This document shows, in pieces, positions 24,231 to 35,894 of a stretch of 64,000 nt of DNA. The position numbers and the translations under genes are program-made. The notes below the pieces were generated by a model. The model made no database searches, was not told the origin of the DNA, and worked only from the letters and a program-made list of their open reading frames with translations. Source of the stretch: Limonium bicolor (Eukaryota; Streptophyta; Magnoliopsida; Caryophyllales; Plumbaginaceae); assembly GCA_023374045.1 (NCBI GenBank), contig CM041780.1, forward strand, positions 168,078,085-168,142,084, written 5' to 3'. Positions within the stretch are counted from its first letter, which is position 1. The number at the start of each line of letters is the position of its first letter.

Positions 24231-24416
24231 AACGTGAAATACTAGTGTCTGTGTGCCGCTGAATTGTATCTGTATGTTTTGTTTTGACTGATTTGTATCT
24301 ATATCTGTATGTTTTGTTTTGACCCATGGTGGCTCAACACCACCTATGTAGACCAGTTACTGGTTGTACTGCTACTTTGTAGCCCACCGATAAAAAAAAA
24401 ACTTCTAAGAACATTT

Positions 24417-24720
24417 AAACAAATTGGGAGCGGATTTCGTCAAACATCATACTAATGGGTGTAATTTTTCAAAAAAAAAATTATAGTTTTTGTCGACATA
24501 TTATATCAAGAGCGAAGCGTCATTACATAATGAGCTATGTTGTCCCATCCAAAACCCATCTAAACTAAAAAAAAGCGCATGTCTTACCTACACCCGAATG
24601 TAGCAATTATGGCTACATGCGCTGCTTTGACCTAGTCCCTTAAGTTCCACGGTCCTTGAGACCCCCGAGGACAAAGGTCCGAGGGATGGGCATCAGTTGA
24701 AGGGCACGATGCGTTGTTCT
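24417..24720. other. Copy-B remnant plus unassigned sequence left of the Ty3 element
   Basis: 24417-24567 continues copy B (equivalent to 8040-8195). From 24568 to 24720 the sequence is unrelated to the duplication. It contains a 9-bp inverted pair, AGCGCATGT / ACATGCGCT, at 24574-24582 and 24615-24623. It probably belongs with the foreign block that continues right of the Ty3 element at 40693. Confidence 0.45.
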
Positions 24721-27700
24721 TGAAATACCCCAAATCTAATTAATATTATTAAACCATTATTTAATGGAAAATAATTCAAATATAAATCATATCACGTACG
24801 CATGCAAACCCATGCATGAGAACGTTACGTAAAATAGTCGTTTCTCCATAAACGCTAAAACGCCTTAGAAACATGTGATCAAGCATGACCTTGTATGACC
24901 TTCTAAAACTTAAACCAAATGGTCATACATTCATTATATGAATATATAAACATATTCCATAGGCTATACTCAGTCAAAAACGCAAACGCTCGGGAGTGCT
25001 CACGCGCCCCTTAAAAGCACGAAAAGCCCGGAGGAGTGCCGAGGTGGCACGAACTCCTATAAAATTAATTCCTTGAGTTCCTAACATCATTATTAACCAT
25101 TATAAAGAGAACCCATGAAGTGATTTCTCAAAATTCAGCAAAAACCACAGGAGGATTTCTTAGCGCTTCTTTTTGCCCGGGTGTGTCCCGATGGCCTGTA
25201 AATTATGTCATGGGTTGATATAACCCCATATAACTCAATGTAACATCTTAGTATATGTTTATTTACTATAATAAGTGTTCACAAACACCTGGAACATAAA
25301 AACAATTGGTTTCCCAAAATTTTCTTAGAGCACAAAAACACACCTTCGGGTGTCACGAAAACGCGTTTTACGCAATTACCTTGTAGTTTTTGACATGCCA
25401 CGAATTGGTAATCTTAAAAAGGGTTAAAATTACCTTCTAAATCAGTTGGTGAGACTAGTCAACAAGGTGCTCTATAGGGGCCGATTTTGAGAGCAAAAAC
25501 TAGTATAAAATTTGCTTTTAAAGTTTATAAAAGGCATAAAAGATAATGACTCATCATCCCATGTGTTGTATTACTTAATGTCAAAGTATGTAGGTCTTAT
25601 TTTACCAGCAAGCTGTCGAAATTATGCAGAGGAATAAGGCCATGTGAGCTAGGAAGAAAACAAAATGCAAAAAGGCAAAAAGTAGATCTAGATTCCTTTC
25701 TTTTGCTTTCTTAAAAACTAAGTAACCTTCCATGCTTCTTCCAAGCTATTCATGGCCGGTTGTTAAGCCCCATTCAGACCTCCAAATCGTGCAACACAAT
25801 GAGGAAGAAGACAAGTCATTAACTTAGAAAAATCAAGAGAATATACCTTACTTTTCTTACCTTGTCTTCTAGCTCATAATCTTTTCTTTCCAACTCTTGC
25901 CTTGTCACACACCACATGTCCGAAATTTTGCAGAGAACATGGGCATTTATTGAGCCAATAAACCTGTAATAAACTAAGGAAAAGTAAAGTCATTTGACAT
26001 TAAAAATTGACAAAGCAAAAATCAAATTCCAAATGCATTTTCTTACCTTATACAATTCATGAGTCTCATTCTTCTCCTTGCCCTCTTCATTCACGAATTG
26101 GTAAGGCTCCCTCCTCTCTCTTCTAGCTTCATCTTCTTCCTTTGAAGCTCTTAAGTCCATTAATGGAGTTTTAACTTCTATCTTCATCTTTAAGGTAATT
26201 TCCTAGCATTTATTGTCAAGCCTTGAAGCAAAACTCTTCCTAGCATACCAACAAGCATTCGACATCAATTAGTTCTCCAAGGAGGTTGTCCAAACCAACA
26301 TTAAACCAAGGAGCATCTCAAGGTTACCTTAAGGTAGTTTTAATGCTTAAAAATCCTTAAGGCACATTTTTATGTGTAACCAAGTTCTACTTCTTCTAAG
26401 ACTCTTTTCTTCTTCATTTTCATGAAGGAAAAACTTGTTCTTCATCTACCTTTGGTGAGCCGAAATTATAAGGAGAAAAAGCTTAAGGTAAATTCTTGTA
26501 AAACTACTTACAAATCTACTTAAGATCTTTATTCAAGATCTAACTCCTAAACTCCTTCACCACTTGCATATAACCGAAGTGGAGCATAAAAATTTCCTTG
26601 GAGAAAGCTTGGAGATTCAAGAGGAGTTCAAGCACTTAACCACCTTTGTTAAGAAGTAAGTTTACTAAGTAAATCTTATGCTATAAGCTTTGTTAAGCTT
26701 CTAAAATTTTTAAAAAAATTATGTACATCTCCTAGGTTTATTAAAACCGAAACTATATGGTATTATATGCCAAAAATACAATCTATAACTTATATAGAAA
26801 ATATTACCTTAAGACACATTTTTGTGTCACCAAATTTAGTTATGTTACATTAATTCAAGCCGAATTATCAAGGGCAAAAATGCTTTATTTTGAGCTAAGA
26901 ATCATATAAGACATTACAATAATTTTTACATGAGTTATATGACTCATATGAATTTATGTACATTTATTATGACATATAAATCCACTTTTATATACTATAT
27001 GGTCACTATTAATTATGGCCGAATTGCCTAAGTGAAAATATATTTTATGAGCTACTTAGTATATAAACTTATATCATAAAGTTGGTGAGTTAAAAATTCT
27101 ATTAGTGCTTAAATGGCTAATTAATTAAGTTATGGCTTAAATGTAATTTTTATAAAGTTTGGTGAGTTTAATGTGAAAACCGTGAGTTAAGTGTATTTGG
27201 TGTAATTAAATATAATATAAGGTTAGGAATTAAGTTTAAGAATTTTAGATAATTTAAACAAGCTTTAAAATAACTTTTTTAAAGTTTTGGGCTATTACGT
27301 AATTTATAAAAGTTGTTATGAAAGTTTAGAATTTATTAGTGGGCAATTCATAATTAAGAGATTATTAGGTTCACTTTCAAATTTTAAGAATTAAATATTT
27401 AGACTATAGTTTTAAGTTATTAAGTAACTATTATAAAGTTTTGGGATGAAAATGTAATTAAGGAAAGATAAATGACAAAGCCGAATTACTTTGGGGTTAG
27501 TTTGGTAATTTAAGGATTTATATATATATATTCAGCATTTATGGAGAATTAAAATTAAAACTATAGTTTACATGACATTATGTAAAGGTTATAAGATTTT
27601 GTGGTGATTGTGATTATAAAAAAATTATTAAGGCCGAGAATTTGAGGGGCTAAGTTGTAATTTTAGAAAGTTATAATATTCAAAAGCTATATACCAAAAT

Positions 27701-29535
27701 ATTAGAGGTGGTTTGTAATTTAACTAAATAAGAAGTTAAGCTCTATAATATAGAGATTAGAATTTAATATAAAGTTTATGAATTTATGTGGTTGTTTTGT
27801 AAATAACCGAAATAAAGGGTAAGAATTTAGATTAAAATAAATATAGGTCCTATATGGATATTTTGGAGAATTAGAAAGAAGAATTTTGATTAAAGGATTA
27901 TGAAGTTTAACTATGACTTATATAGTTATAAGGAATTTAAAGTAACCAATGATTATTACTTTTGGTTAAAGGAGGAATAATGAAAACTATAAGAATTTAT
28001 GTCCATGTATGACATATAAATATTAAGGAATATAAGTTGTTATGTCAACTAGACAAAAAAATAAATAACAAATATAGTACATGAATAATAAACACATATA
28101 TGTACATTAAAGGATTTATAAATAAATCAAAAGGAATAACAAATAAGTTATACATAAATCATGAGGTAATTAAAAGAAATAAACCTCACATGAAATAACA
28201 AATACGAGATTTGTTAAAAGATTCTAGATCATTATATAAGGGTAACATAAATTAACCCTCTCAGTTAATCCTATTCTAGGACTTTGTTTGACCAGACGTT
28301 GACCGGGAATTAAACAAGTACAGTCTACGGTGAACGGTATGGGATTCTTGCAACCTGTTTTCTACCGGATTACACCGGCTTGTGTGCTATCTGTTGTTTG
28401 AAATAACGACCAAGATAATTAATGTAAAATGTTGTTTACTCTTGTGCACTGTGTATTATTTTATGTGCGTGAATGATGCTGACTACAACGTGTATGTCCC
28501 ACGCATACAAACACTACTATACCAGTGGATTAAATACCTGCGCTTCAGTATACCGAGGACTTGTACTCAAGTCTCTCACTAACTTCACTTTATAACAAAC
28601 GTCATTATCCTAAACGTGATAATTGACAATACACATTGTGTTTTGTTTAACGTCTTTATATGACACTTAACAACCTATACTACGAGAACGAGGAGCCCAG
28701 TTGGATCTGGCCATGCATGCTACAGGAGTTGTACCTGTCTCAGGTCGTCTCCTACTACGTCGCGACGGAACATTTCAGTTGGAGGAAGACTCTATTCCTC
28801 TCGGGTTTCTAATGCCCATCAGTTCAGTTGAGGAAGACTTCATTCCTCTCGTGGGTTCTATTTCCCACACTCTCAGTTCAGGGTTTAACTACGTTATCTC
28901 CTGGGGTTTTTATACCCAACCTTTCATCTTAACGAGGTCACTATACCTCCACTATTTGAGATATTCAGTTATACTTGTCAGTCCCATTGTGTGGACCCGA
29001 CTATCATTAAAAGGATTTCAGTTCAGCTAACTTGACCTTCTGCAGTCTTGTTCTATGTGACATTATTGTCCTTGTATGGATACTTGTTATTATACTATGC
29101 TTGTTTACAGCTTTATAAAAATGAACTGCATGTTTCGACAAAGTAGTTGGTGTGGCCCGGTAGACGATGGGCTGCACGTTTTCCATACCAGCATTGTTTG
29201 CTGAGCCCCTTTGGGGGCACCCCCATTTTTCAGGTACCTGAAGTTGAGAAGATTACCACACCGAGTGTAGGTGGAGTAGATTCAAGCTATGGGAGTCTTC
29301 TATAGTTATTTGTTTTTACTTAAGTATTTTACATTGAGTTTGATTCCTAGTATCTCGGGTATTCGTATTCAGACCGTGACTTTTGGAGATTGTATTTGGA
29401 TTTAGCCTTGTTGGTCACAAGGGTGGCCAACGGCATTGTAATACCGCCCGGTTGTTGTATTTATTTCCGCTGCAGTTGTATTTTATTTGGGAGTGATCGC
29501 CGTTCAGTTATTGGATTTCGGGTTGGGGTGTTACA
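24721..29535 (+). repeat. 5' LTR of the Ty3 element (4815 bp)
   Basis: Begins TGAAATACCCC and ends GGGTGTTACA, directly followed by the primer binding site. It is AT-rich with long non-coding tracts. The last 1.2 kb is less AT-rich and highly similar to 39400-40692. Short open frames in it are repeated in the other LTR with length changes and are not genes. Confidence 0.92.
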
Positions 29536-29540
29536 AAAAG

Positions 29541-29552
29541 TGGTATCAGAGC
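29541..29552 (+). other. Primer binding site, initiator Met-tRNA
   Basis: TGGTATCAGAGC begins five bases after the 5' LTR. It is complementary to the 3' end of plant initiator tRNA-Met, the usual primer for Ty3 chromoviruses. Confidence 0.95.
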
Positions 29553-29710
29553 GTAGTTACGCTCTGGATACAAGGATACACCGAGATTAGGATATCTAAG
29601 ACTTAGGTTAAGGGTTGAGATAGTATTGAAAGGTTTAAGTTAGTTTTACTTAGACTACTATCCAAGACCAAGATTTGACCACAGTGCTAATATACCTCAA
29701 CATCCTGCAG

Positions 29711-31054
29711 ATGTCAGGAAGAGGAGGACGTGGACAGGCTGATGAGGAGCCAAACAGGCTGGCAGACATTGCTACTTAATCGCTCAGGCATTTGCACAGG
29801 CGGGGGTTGCACAGCAGCAGCAGCTACCTCCCACCACCACCCAGGGAGAGATGGGTGAAGAGTTTGGCTGATCTGAGGCCACTGCATTCAAGGGGCAGAC
29901 TGACCCTGCTCACTTAGACATACATCATGGAGATGGAGACAGCGTTCGAGACGCTTGCAGTCCCAGCTAGGGAAAAGTAAGGCTTGCTGCCTTTTATCTG
30001 AAGGATGCAGCTAGAGATTGGTGGAACATGGTGAAAGCCGACCACCTGGATGACCCAGCTTTTACTTGGGGACATACACTGCACTACTTAGGGGCAAATA
30101 CTACCCGGCCCACACCAGGATGGTGAAGACTAGGGAGTTTGACGCCCTGGAGCAGACGGGAAAGATGTCAGTGGATGAGTACTATGCGAAGTTCACTTCG
30201 CTACTCCGACTACCCGGTATAGGATACTCGGACCAGGTGTTGGTCGACCGTTCTACGGGGGACTGAGCCCTCGACTTCAGTTTGGGATGGGACCAATCAT
30301 CCCTACCAGTTTGCAGGTAAAACAGGAGAGACATAAACCAGTTGAAAATTTTTACATACTATACCCCGTCATGGGAGATTTGGAGATTATACCTTGAGAT
30401 TTCAGGAATGCTATCATGCTGCCTCCGTGGTGGAGATCACTTGTAAGAGAAGGGATGCTTTGAGCTCCCAAAAGAGGAAGGACGGACCTGGTGGCGAAGA
30501 TGCCAAGCAGGGGAACTCCAACAAAAGGAACAAACCCTATCAGAAAGGCCAGGGGTCCTACAAGGGAAGGGGAACCAAACTACTGGGAACCCCCAGTCAG
30601 GAACCTACGGAGCGGCAACTCACAGAAAACCTACCCATCTAAGGGTAGGCACTCTAATCAGACAGTTAGATTTGAAACTTTTGTGATTACTTCAGTACCG
30701 TTGGAATGTATAATTACCTTGATTGTATTAGGTTCTGGATCTGGCTCAAACACGGGCCAGAAGTATGTCCGCCGTTTCAACTGTAGACAGTGTGGAAAGA
30801 TCACCCCCGTGGACTGCCAAGGGGAGAAAGTCAGTGTGCCGCTACTCTCAGATACTCGGCATCGTGCCTTCGAGTGTATCCGAAACCCGGAGAGCAGGAA
30901 CTACCGCCCGGGAGCAAAGCAAACACCGGCCAAAGAATGGAGCTAGCGATACTCGCCCTCCACCAACAAACCAGCTCAGGGGTATAAGGGCAAAGGCCCA
31001 GCATCGGGACCCGCCCTGCATGTCATGGACCGCTCAGATGAGGCTGGTCCTTCT
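29711..31054 (+). pseudogene. Ty3 gag, broken
   Basis: Starts MSGRGGRGQADEEPN at 29711, closes within about 25 codons by frameshift, and continues in other frames. Landmarks are a Gln-rich stretch (29800-29830), KVRLAAFYL-type capsid wording around 29970-30030, and TREFDALEQTGKMSVDEYYAKFTSLL-like capsid homology at 30129-30230 (the retrotransposon-gag domain). A zinc knuckle near 30775-30825 reads CRQCGK but has lost the His and second half of the CCHC pattern. The gag tail runs into the AlkB-like block around 31055. At least four frame changes mean no capsid protein can be made. Confidence 0.8.
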
Positions 31055-32040
31055 ACCAACCCAGGTATTTCTAAACCATGTGAACCGTTATTGAGCAATG
31101 GATGATGTGAATGAGTGCTTGCATGCCTTGATTGCCTAATTGAGTAGGAAAAATTAGTAAGACTCACTAGTAAAATTTAAACCACGTAGGAAGCTATAAG
31201 ATATGCTTTCCTATCCCCTCACCGCCCTCCCTGGAGAAAACATTATCAAAGTACAAGAACCAGGGAACGAACAATGTAAGGTTATCCAACCAGGTTTGAT
31301 ATTACTCAAAGGATACCTAACACCGGAGACACAAATTGCAATCATCAGAAAATGTCAGAATTGGGAGCAGGACCAGGAGGGTTCTACACTCCAGAATTTC
31401 CAGGAGGATCAAAATGAAGCTGAAAATGATGTGCTTAGGAAAGGATTGGAATCCTTACTCAAAACCTACCAGATACAAGAAATGGAGATGGAGCACAAGT
31501 ACCAAAAATCCCAGAAGAATTTTTACAATTGTGGAACAAGCAGTTAATACAGCTCAACAGCTAGAAGAAGATCCAGTTCCCAATCTAAGGGCTGATCTAT
31601 CATCAACTTCTATGAAGAAGGAGGCCGTTTAGGACTACACCAGGACAATGATGAAACAAAGGGTCCCTTGAACAGGGGATACCAGTATTATCTTTGTCAA
31701 TTGGAGATGACGCAGAGTTCCTTTATGGCGAGCAGAAGCGTGTGGACCTTGCAAAGAAAATCATATTGAGTTCAGGAGATGTTTTAGTAATGGGTGGAAA
31801 GTCAAGGTTGCTTTACCATGGAGTTAAAAGGATCAAACTAAACACAGCACCTTCGACAGTGATAAACACCACTCACATGAAACCAGGAAGATTAAGTTTG
31901 ACCTTTAGAAAGTATTAGTATTGTAATTGTTTGGACATCTGAAAGGAGATCATCTCATCAATGAAGCATTATTGTTATGAAAGTGAATGTCTTTAGACCC
32001 CATCATATATCAAAGTACTCACTCAGATTCTGTTATTAGG
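31055..32040 (+). other. Foreign ~1-kb block between gag and protease
   Basis: Gag-tail wording stops near 31055 and pre-protease wording (EGALSILTEEEASKGG) starts near 32055. The block between has no Ty3 homology. It contains an AlkB-like coding sequence with short flanks on both sides. Edges are approximate, set from where the homology changes. Confidence 0.65.
31237..31918 (+). pseudogene. AlkB-like 2-oxoglutarate/Fe(II) dioxygenase, intronless captured copy
   Basis: AlkB-family enzymes oxidatively demethylate nucleic acids. Pieces in order: VIQPGLILLKGYLTPETQ (31280-31333), KDWNPYSKPTRYK (about 31441-31479), KIPEEFLQLW (about 31509-31538), INFYEEGGRLGLHQDNDET (about 31603-31660) and SIGDDAEFLYGEQKRVDLA, ending GRLSLTFRKY and a stop at 31918. 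The iron ligands are visible: HQD in LGLHQDND and the distal His in LLYHGV. The 2-oxoglutarate Arg pair sits in the final RLSLTFR. Pieces fall in different frames, with small indels and an in-frame stop, so it is not functional as it stands. No intron interrupts the conserved stretches. The best guess is a plant ALKBH1-like host gene captured through an mRNA copy. It runs in the same orientation as the retroelement. Confidence 0.85.
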
Positions 32041-32054
32041 TTGTGCTAAGGAGA

Positions 32055-32490
32055 CGGAAGGTGCCTTAAGTATACTTACTGAGGAGGAGGCCAGCAAGGG
32101 CGGCGCGATCCTCACTGGTACCTTTCCTGTTAATGGAGTGGATGCATTAGTACTGTTCGACTCCGGAGCCTCACATACTTTCGTTTCGCCTTCTTGCGGG
32201 GAAGTTGGGGCTAGACGCTGTAGAGTTACCTGATTTTAAGGTGGCACTCCCGTCTAAGGAGAAGATCAGTTGCACTCGTCTTTATAGAGGAGCCACTATC
32301 AGTATTAAGGAGGAGGATTTCCTATTGACCTTATTGAGTTCAGAGGTCTAGGATTCGATGTTATAGCCGGGATGGACTGGCTGGGGCGGCACAGAGGCCG
32401 CATTCTTTGTGCAGAGCGCAGACTGTTGCTTAAGAGCCCATCAGGAGTGACAGTATCTTACCGTCAGAGCCCTAGGCACCATCGATAAAA
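32055..32490 (+). pseudogene. Ty3 aspartic protease, broken
   Basis: Retropepsin region: ILTGTFPVNGVDALVLFDSGASHTFVS (about 32109-32190) contains the catalytic DSGA. The flap and second half (DVIAGMDWLGRHRGRI-like) follow around 32355-32405. The frame changes after the SGA motif and again before the end. The protease would normally be cut from a gag-pol polyprotein. Confidence 0.85.
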
Positions 32491-32502
32491 GTTATATCTG
32501 CT

Positions 32503-33905
32503 ATGTCCATGTACAAGCACGTCAGGAAGCAGAAGGAGTATACTATGCTATGTTCAGATGTAGAGCACGACCCTGATTTTGATCCAGCTATGCCAGTGGT
32601 GTCGGAATTTCCAGATATTTTTCCAAAGGAACTTCCAGGCTTACCGCCATCCAGAGAGGTAGAGTTCTCCATCGAATTACTACCAGGTACCGGTCCCATA
32701 GCTAAGGCACCGTACCGTATGGCACCAGCAGAGATGGCTGAGCTGAAGGAGCAGCTGAAAGATTTATTGGACAAGGGATACATACGACCTAGCGTATCTC
32801 CTTGGGGAGCACCAGTCTGTTTGTGAAGAAGAAGGATGGAAGCCTTCGTATGTATTGATTACAGGGCTTAATGCAGTGTCGGTGAAGAACAAATATCCAC
32901 TACCACGGATTGATGATTTTTTGATCAGTTGAGGGAGCAAAAGTGTTTTCGAAGATCGATTTGAGATCAGGCTACCATCAGATACCCATCAGGGAGCAAG
33001 ACATAGAAAAGACAGCATTCAGAACACGGTATGGCCACTATGAGTTTACAGTTATGCCTTTTGGCTTGTCAAATGCACCTGCAGTCTTCATGGATTTGAT
33101 GAACAGATTATTCAGAGAGCAGTTGGATAAGACCGTGGTTGTATTCATCGATGGCATCCTAATTTATTCAAAGTCTAAGGAAGAGCATGAGAGTCACCTC
33201 CGACATGTACTTGAGATCTTAAGGGAGAACCAGCTTTATGCTAAGTTCTCCAAATGTGAGTTTTGGTTGGACAGAGTTTCCTTTTTAGGACATGTTATCT
33301 CTGATGCTGGGATCGCAGTGGATCCAGCAAAGATAGAAGCAGTTCGCACTTGGCCTAGGCCAAAGACAGTTACGGACATCAGGAGTTTCCTTGGTTTAGC
33401 AGGATACTACAGAAGGTTTGTCAGAGACTTCTCCAAAATAGCCAAACCTATGACCAGCTTAATGAAGAAAGACGCACCTTTCACATGGACTACTGAATGT
33501 GAGACCTCATTCGAGCTTTTGAAGAATGCTTTGACATCAGCACCAGTTTTGACTATACCTGAAGGCACAGAGGGTTATGAAGTTTACTGTGATGCATCAG
33601 GCAGGGATTAGGGTGTGTACTCATGCAGAATGGGAAGGTAGTCGCCTACGCTTCCCGACAGTTGAAGAAACATGAGGAAAACTATCCCACACATGACTTG
33701 GAGCTTGGAGCTATTGTTTTTGCATTGAAGATCTGGCGCCACTACCTGTATGGTGTCCAGATGACCGTATATTCGGATCACAAGAGTTTGAAGTATGTAT
33801 TCACCCAGAAGGAGTTAAACATGAGACAAAGAAGATGGGTTGAATTTCTTAAGGATTGATATTGATTTGCAGTACAAAGAAGGGAAAGCTAATGTTGTAG
33901 CAGAC
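32503..33905 (+). pseudogene. Ty3 reverse transcriptase and RNase H, broken
   Basis: Frames 32503-32826, 32943-33611, 33623-33859 and on to about 33905. Landmarks: [14 protein letters not shown], then [16 protein letters not shown], a decayed palm start around 32830-32900, [36 protein letters not shown] and [11 protein letters not shown]. The last should read FIDD, so the second catalytic Asp is Gly. RNase H begins EVYCDASG (33580-33603), a stop and frame change follow, and [21 protein letters not shown] and YSDHKSLKY continue it. DIDLQYKEGKANVVADALSR marks its end. Confidence 0.92.
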
Positions 33906-35393
33906 GCACTGAGTCGACGAGCACATTCTCTAAATGCCATTGTGGCTAGCTCGAGTCTTATGGACGACATAAGTAGCGCACAACAGAGTGATCAGCGAAT
34001 GATGGAGATCAGTCAGAAGTTGTCTGACGGTACATTTGAGGGTGGAAAGTATGAGTTTCAGCTACATGATGATGGACTAATCAGATTGAAGGGAGATTGT
34101 GTATCCCAGAGACAGCACAGATATAAAGGAGCATATTCTTCGAGAGTCCCACACTTCTTCCACATCTGTCCATCCAGGAGCTTCTAAGATGTACAAAGAT
34201 CTAAGAGGTATTTCTGGTGGAGTGGTATGAAGGGCGACGTGACAGAATATGTGATTCGATGTCTCACTTGTCAGAAAGTGAAATTCGAACATAGACGACC
34301 AGGAGGTATGGTACAGTCTATGCCAGTTCCAGAGTGGAAGTTTTATGATATCTCCATGGACTTCGTGGTGGGACTACCACCTACGAGAGGAGGCCTTAAT
34401 ATGATTTGGGTTGTTGTTGATCGACTGACTAAAGTTGCTAGGTTTATTCCGATGAAAGACACTTGGAAAGTGCCAAAGTTGCAGAACTATTTGAGAGAGA
34501 TTATCAGACATCATGGAGTACCAAAGACTATTGTTTCAGATCGAGACACTAGATTTCTCTCACGATACTGGCGAGCTACTCGCGAGCACTTGGCACTGAG
34601 TTGAAGCTTAGCACAGCATTTCATCCTCAGACAGATGGTCAGTCAGAGAGGACTATTCAGACCTTAGAGGACATGCTACGAGCATGTGCCTTGGATTTCC
34701 AGGGCAGCTGGATAGATAGATTACATCTCATCGAGTTTGCATACAATAACAGCTATCACGCCTCTATACAGATGTCACCTTTCCAAGCCTTATATGGCAG
34801 ACCATGTCGCACACCATTGTGCTGGGACGAGTCTAGTGAGACCGTCATCATTGGGCCTGAGTACTTAGAGCAAGTCCAGGCAGAAGTACAACAAATCAGA
34901 AGTAACATGAAAGCAGCACAAGACAGACAGAAATCATATGCTGATGAGAGGCGACGAGACCTTGAGTTCGCGTTGGCGACCAGGTATTTCTACGAGTATC
35001 ACCCATGAAGGGTGTATTCAGATTTGGGCAAAGGGCAAGCTAAGCCCGAAATTTGTAGGACCCTACGCTATCATAGAGCGGGTGGGCCTTGTGGCATATC
35101 GACTTGATTTGCCAGCCGAGTTGGGCAAAGTACACAATGTTTTTCACGTGTCTCAGCTTAAGAAATACATGCCTCATCCTTCTCATGTTCTACAACCAGA
35201 GACACTCTCATTAGAACCAACAATGCGGTATGTGGAAACACCGCAACGAATCTTAGACAGAAAGACAAGAGATACTCGAAAAAGTCTGTGAGCCTCGTAA
35301 AGGTTCTTTGGTCGAACCACGATGTGAGAGGCCACATGGGAACTAGAAGCGATATGCGAGCGAAGTTTCCCTCATTATTTACCGACTAGACAC
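33906..35393 (+). pseudogene. Ty3 integrase with C-terminal extension, broken
   Basis: The N-terminal zinc-binding HHCC region is decayed (HTSSTSVHPG at about 34150-34180, CLTCQKVK at 34262-34285). The catalytic core keeps the DDE triad: YDISMDF, IVSDRDTRFLSRYW, and the Glu in TDGQSERTIQTLE. A frameshift near 34590-34601 splits the core. The C-terminal [19 protein letters not shown] and [12 protein letters not shown] and the tail [10 protein letters not shown]...VLWSNHDV are typical of Tekay-like chromoviruses. The tail ends near 35390. I did not identify a clear chromodomain. Confidence 0.9.
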
Positions 35394-35458
35394 TTTAGTC
35401 TAGGGTACGTGGGCGTACCCCTCTTTTTTTGGGGGGTAGAGCCTTTTTCGTTTGTGAG

Positions 35459-35604
35459 TTCAGTATGCATTTTGTTGCACTTTGTGCATTTCAGTGACAC
35501 TTTGTCTTGTATGTGTTCTTGTGTAACACTGTTCAGTATGCATTTTGTTGCACTTTGGTGCATTCAGTGACACTTGTCTTGTATGTGTTCTTGTGTAACA
35601 CTGT
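35459..35604 (+). repeat. Tandem duplication of ~73 bp in the Ty3 3' UTR
   Basis: Two adjacent near-identical units beginning TTCAGTATGCATTTTGTTGC at 35459 and 35532, each ending GTGTAACACTG. They differ by small indels. Confidence 0.9.
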
Positions 35605-35881
35605 ATTGAATGTACTTTGTACTTCTACTTGTTGGTGTGTACTTGTTACACTACAATAAAAGTTTATGTGCACACTAATTAGATATGAAAAGTGACTGTG
35701 TTATTACATTACACTATATTGTTCCAAAGTATTCCTGTTGTGTTTGATGTACACTGTGAACTTAGGAATATAGAGACTTGGGACTTGATCCCTACTAGGT
35801 TGAGTTGTGGATACTTAGTGGAACTTGATTCCCCACAACCTTATAATTTAGATATGAGACTTCGGGGCGAAGTCCTTTTTT

Positions 35882-35893
35882 AAGGGGGGTAGA
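35882..35893 (+). other. Polypurine tract of the Ty3 element
   Basis: AAGGGGGGTAGA lies immediately before the 3' LTR and primes plus-strand synthesis. Confidence 0.85.
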
Positions 35894-35894
35894 T

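Larger units (their letters stand above)
18267..24400 (+). mobile_element. LINE-1: L1-type LINE with RRM-containing ORF1 (BNR-like), full length but broken
   Basis: A 6134-bp non-LTR retrotransposon with a perfect 16-bp target duplication ACTTCTAAGAACATTT at 18251-18266 and 24401-24416 and a 3' A-run (24392-24400). Copy A preserves the empty site near 8023-8040. Order: host-like leader, ORF1 with RNA-recognition motif, APE endonuclease, reverse transcriptase, and a C-terminal zf-RVT zinc finger. There is no RNase H domain, unlike LINE-2 at 45939-51044. Several frameshifts show it is inactive. Confidence 0.9.

Noticed and set aside
28701..29030. 109-codon frame in the Ty3 5' LTR
   Set aside because: The corresponding 3' LTR region (39861-40268) reads differently because of indels. 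Long frames here are chance.
31055..31240. An additional exon of the captured AlkB gene upstream
   Set aside because: The sequence shows no family motif. It may be a 5' UTR or gag tail, but I cannot tell which.
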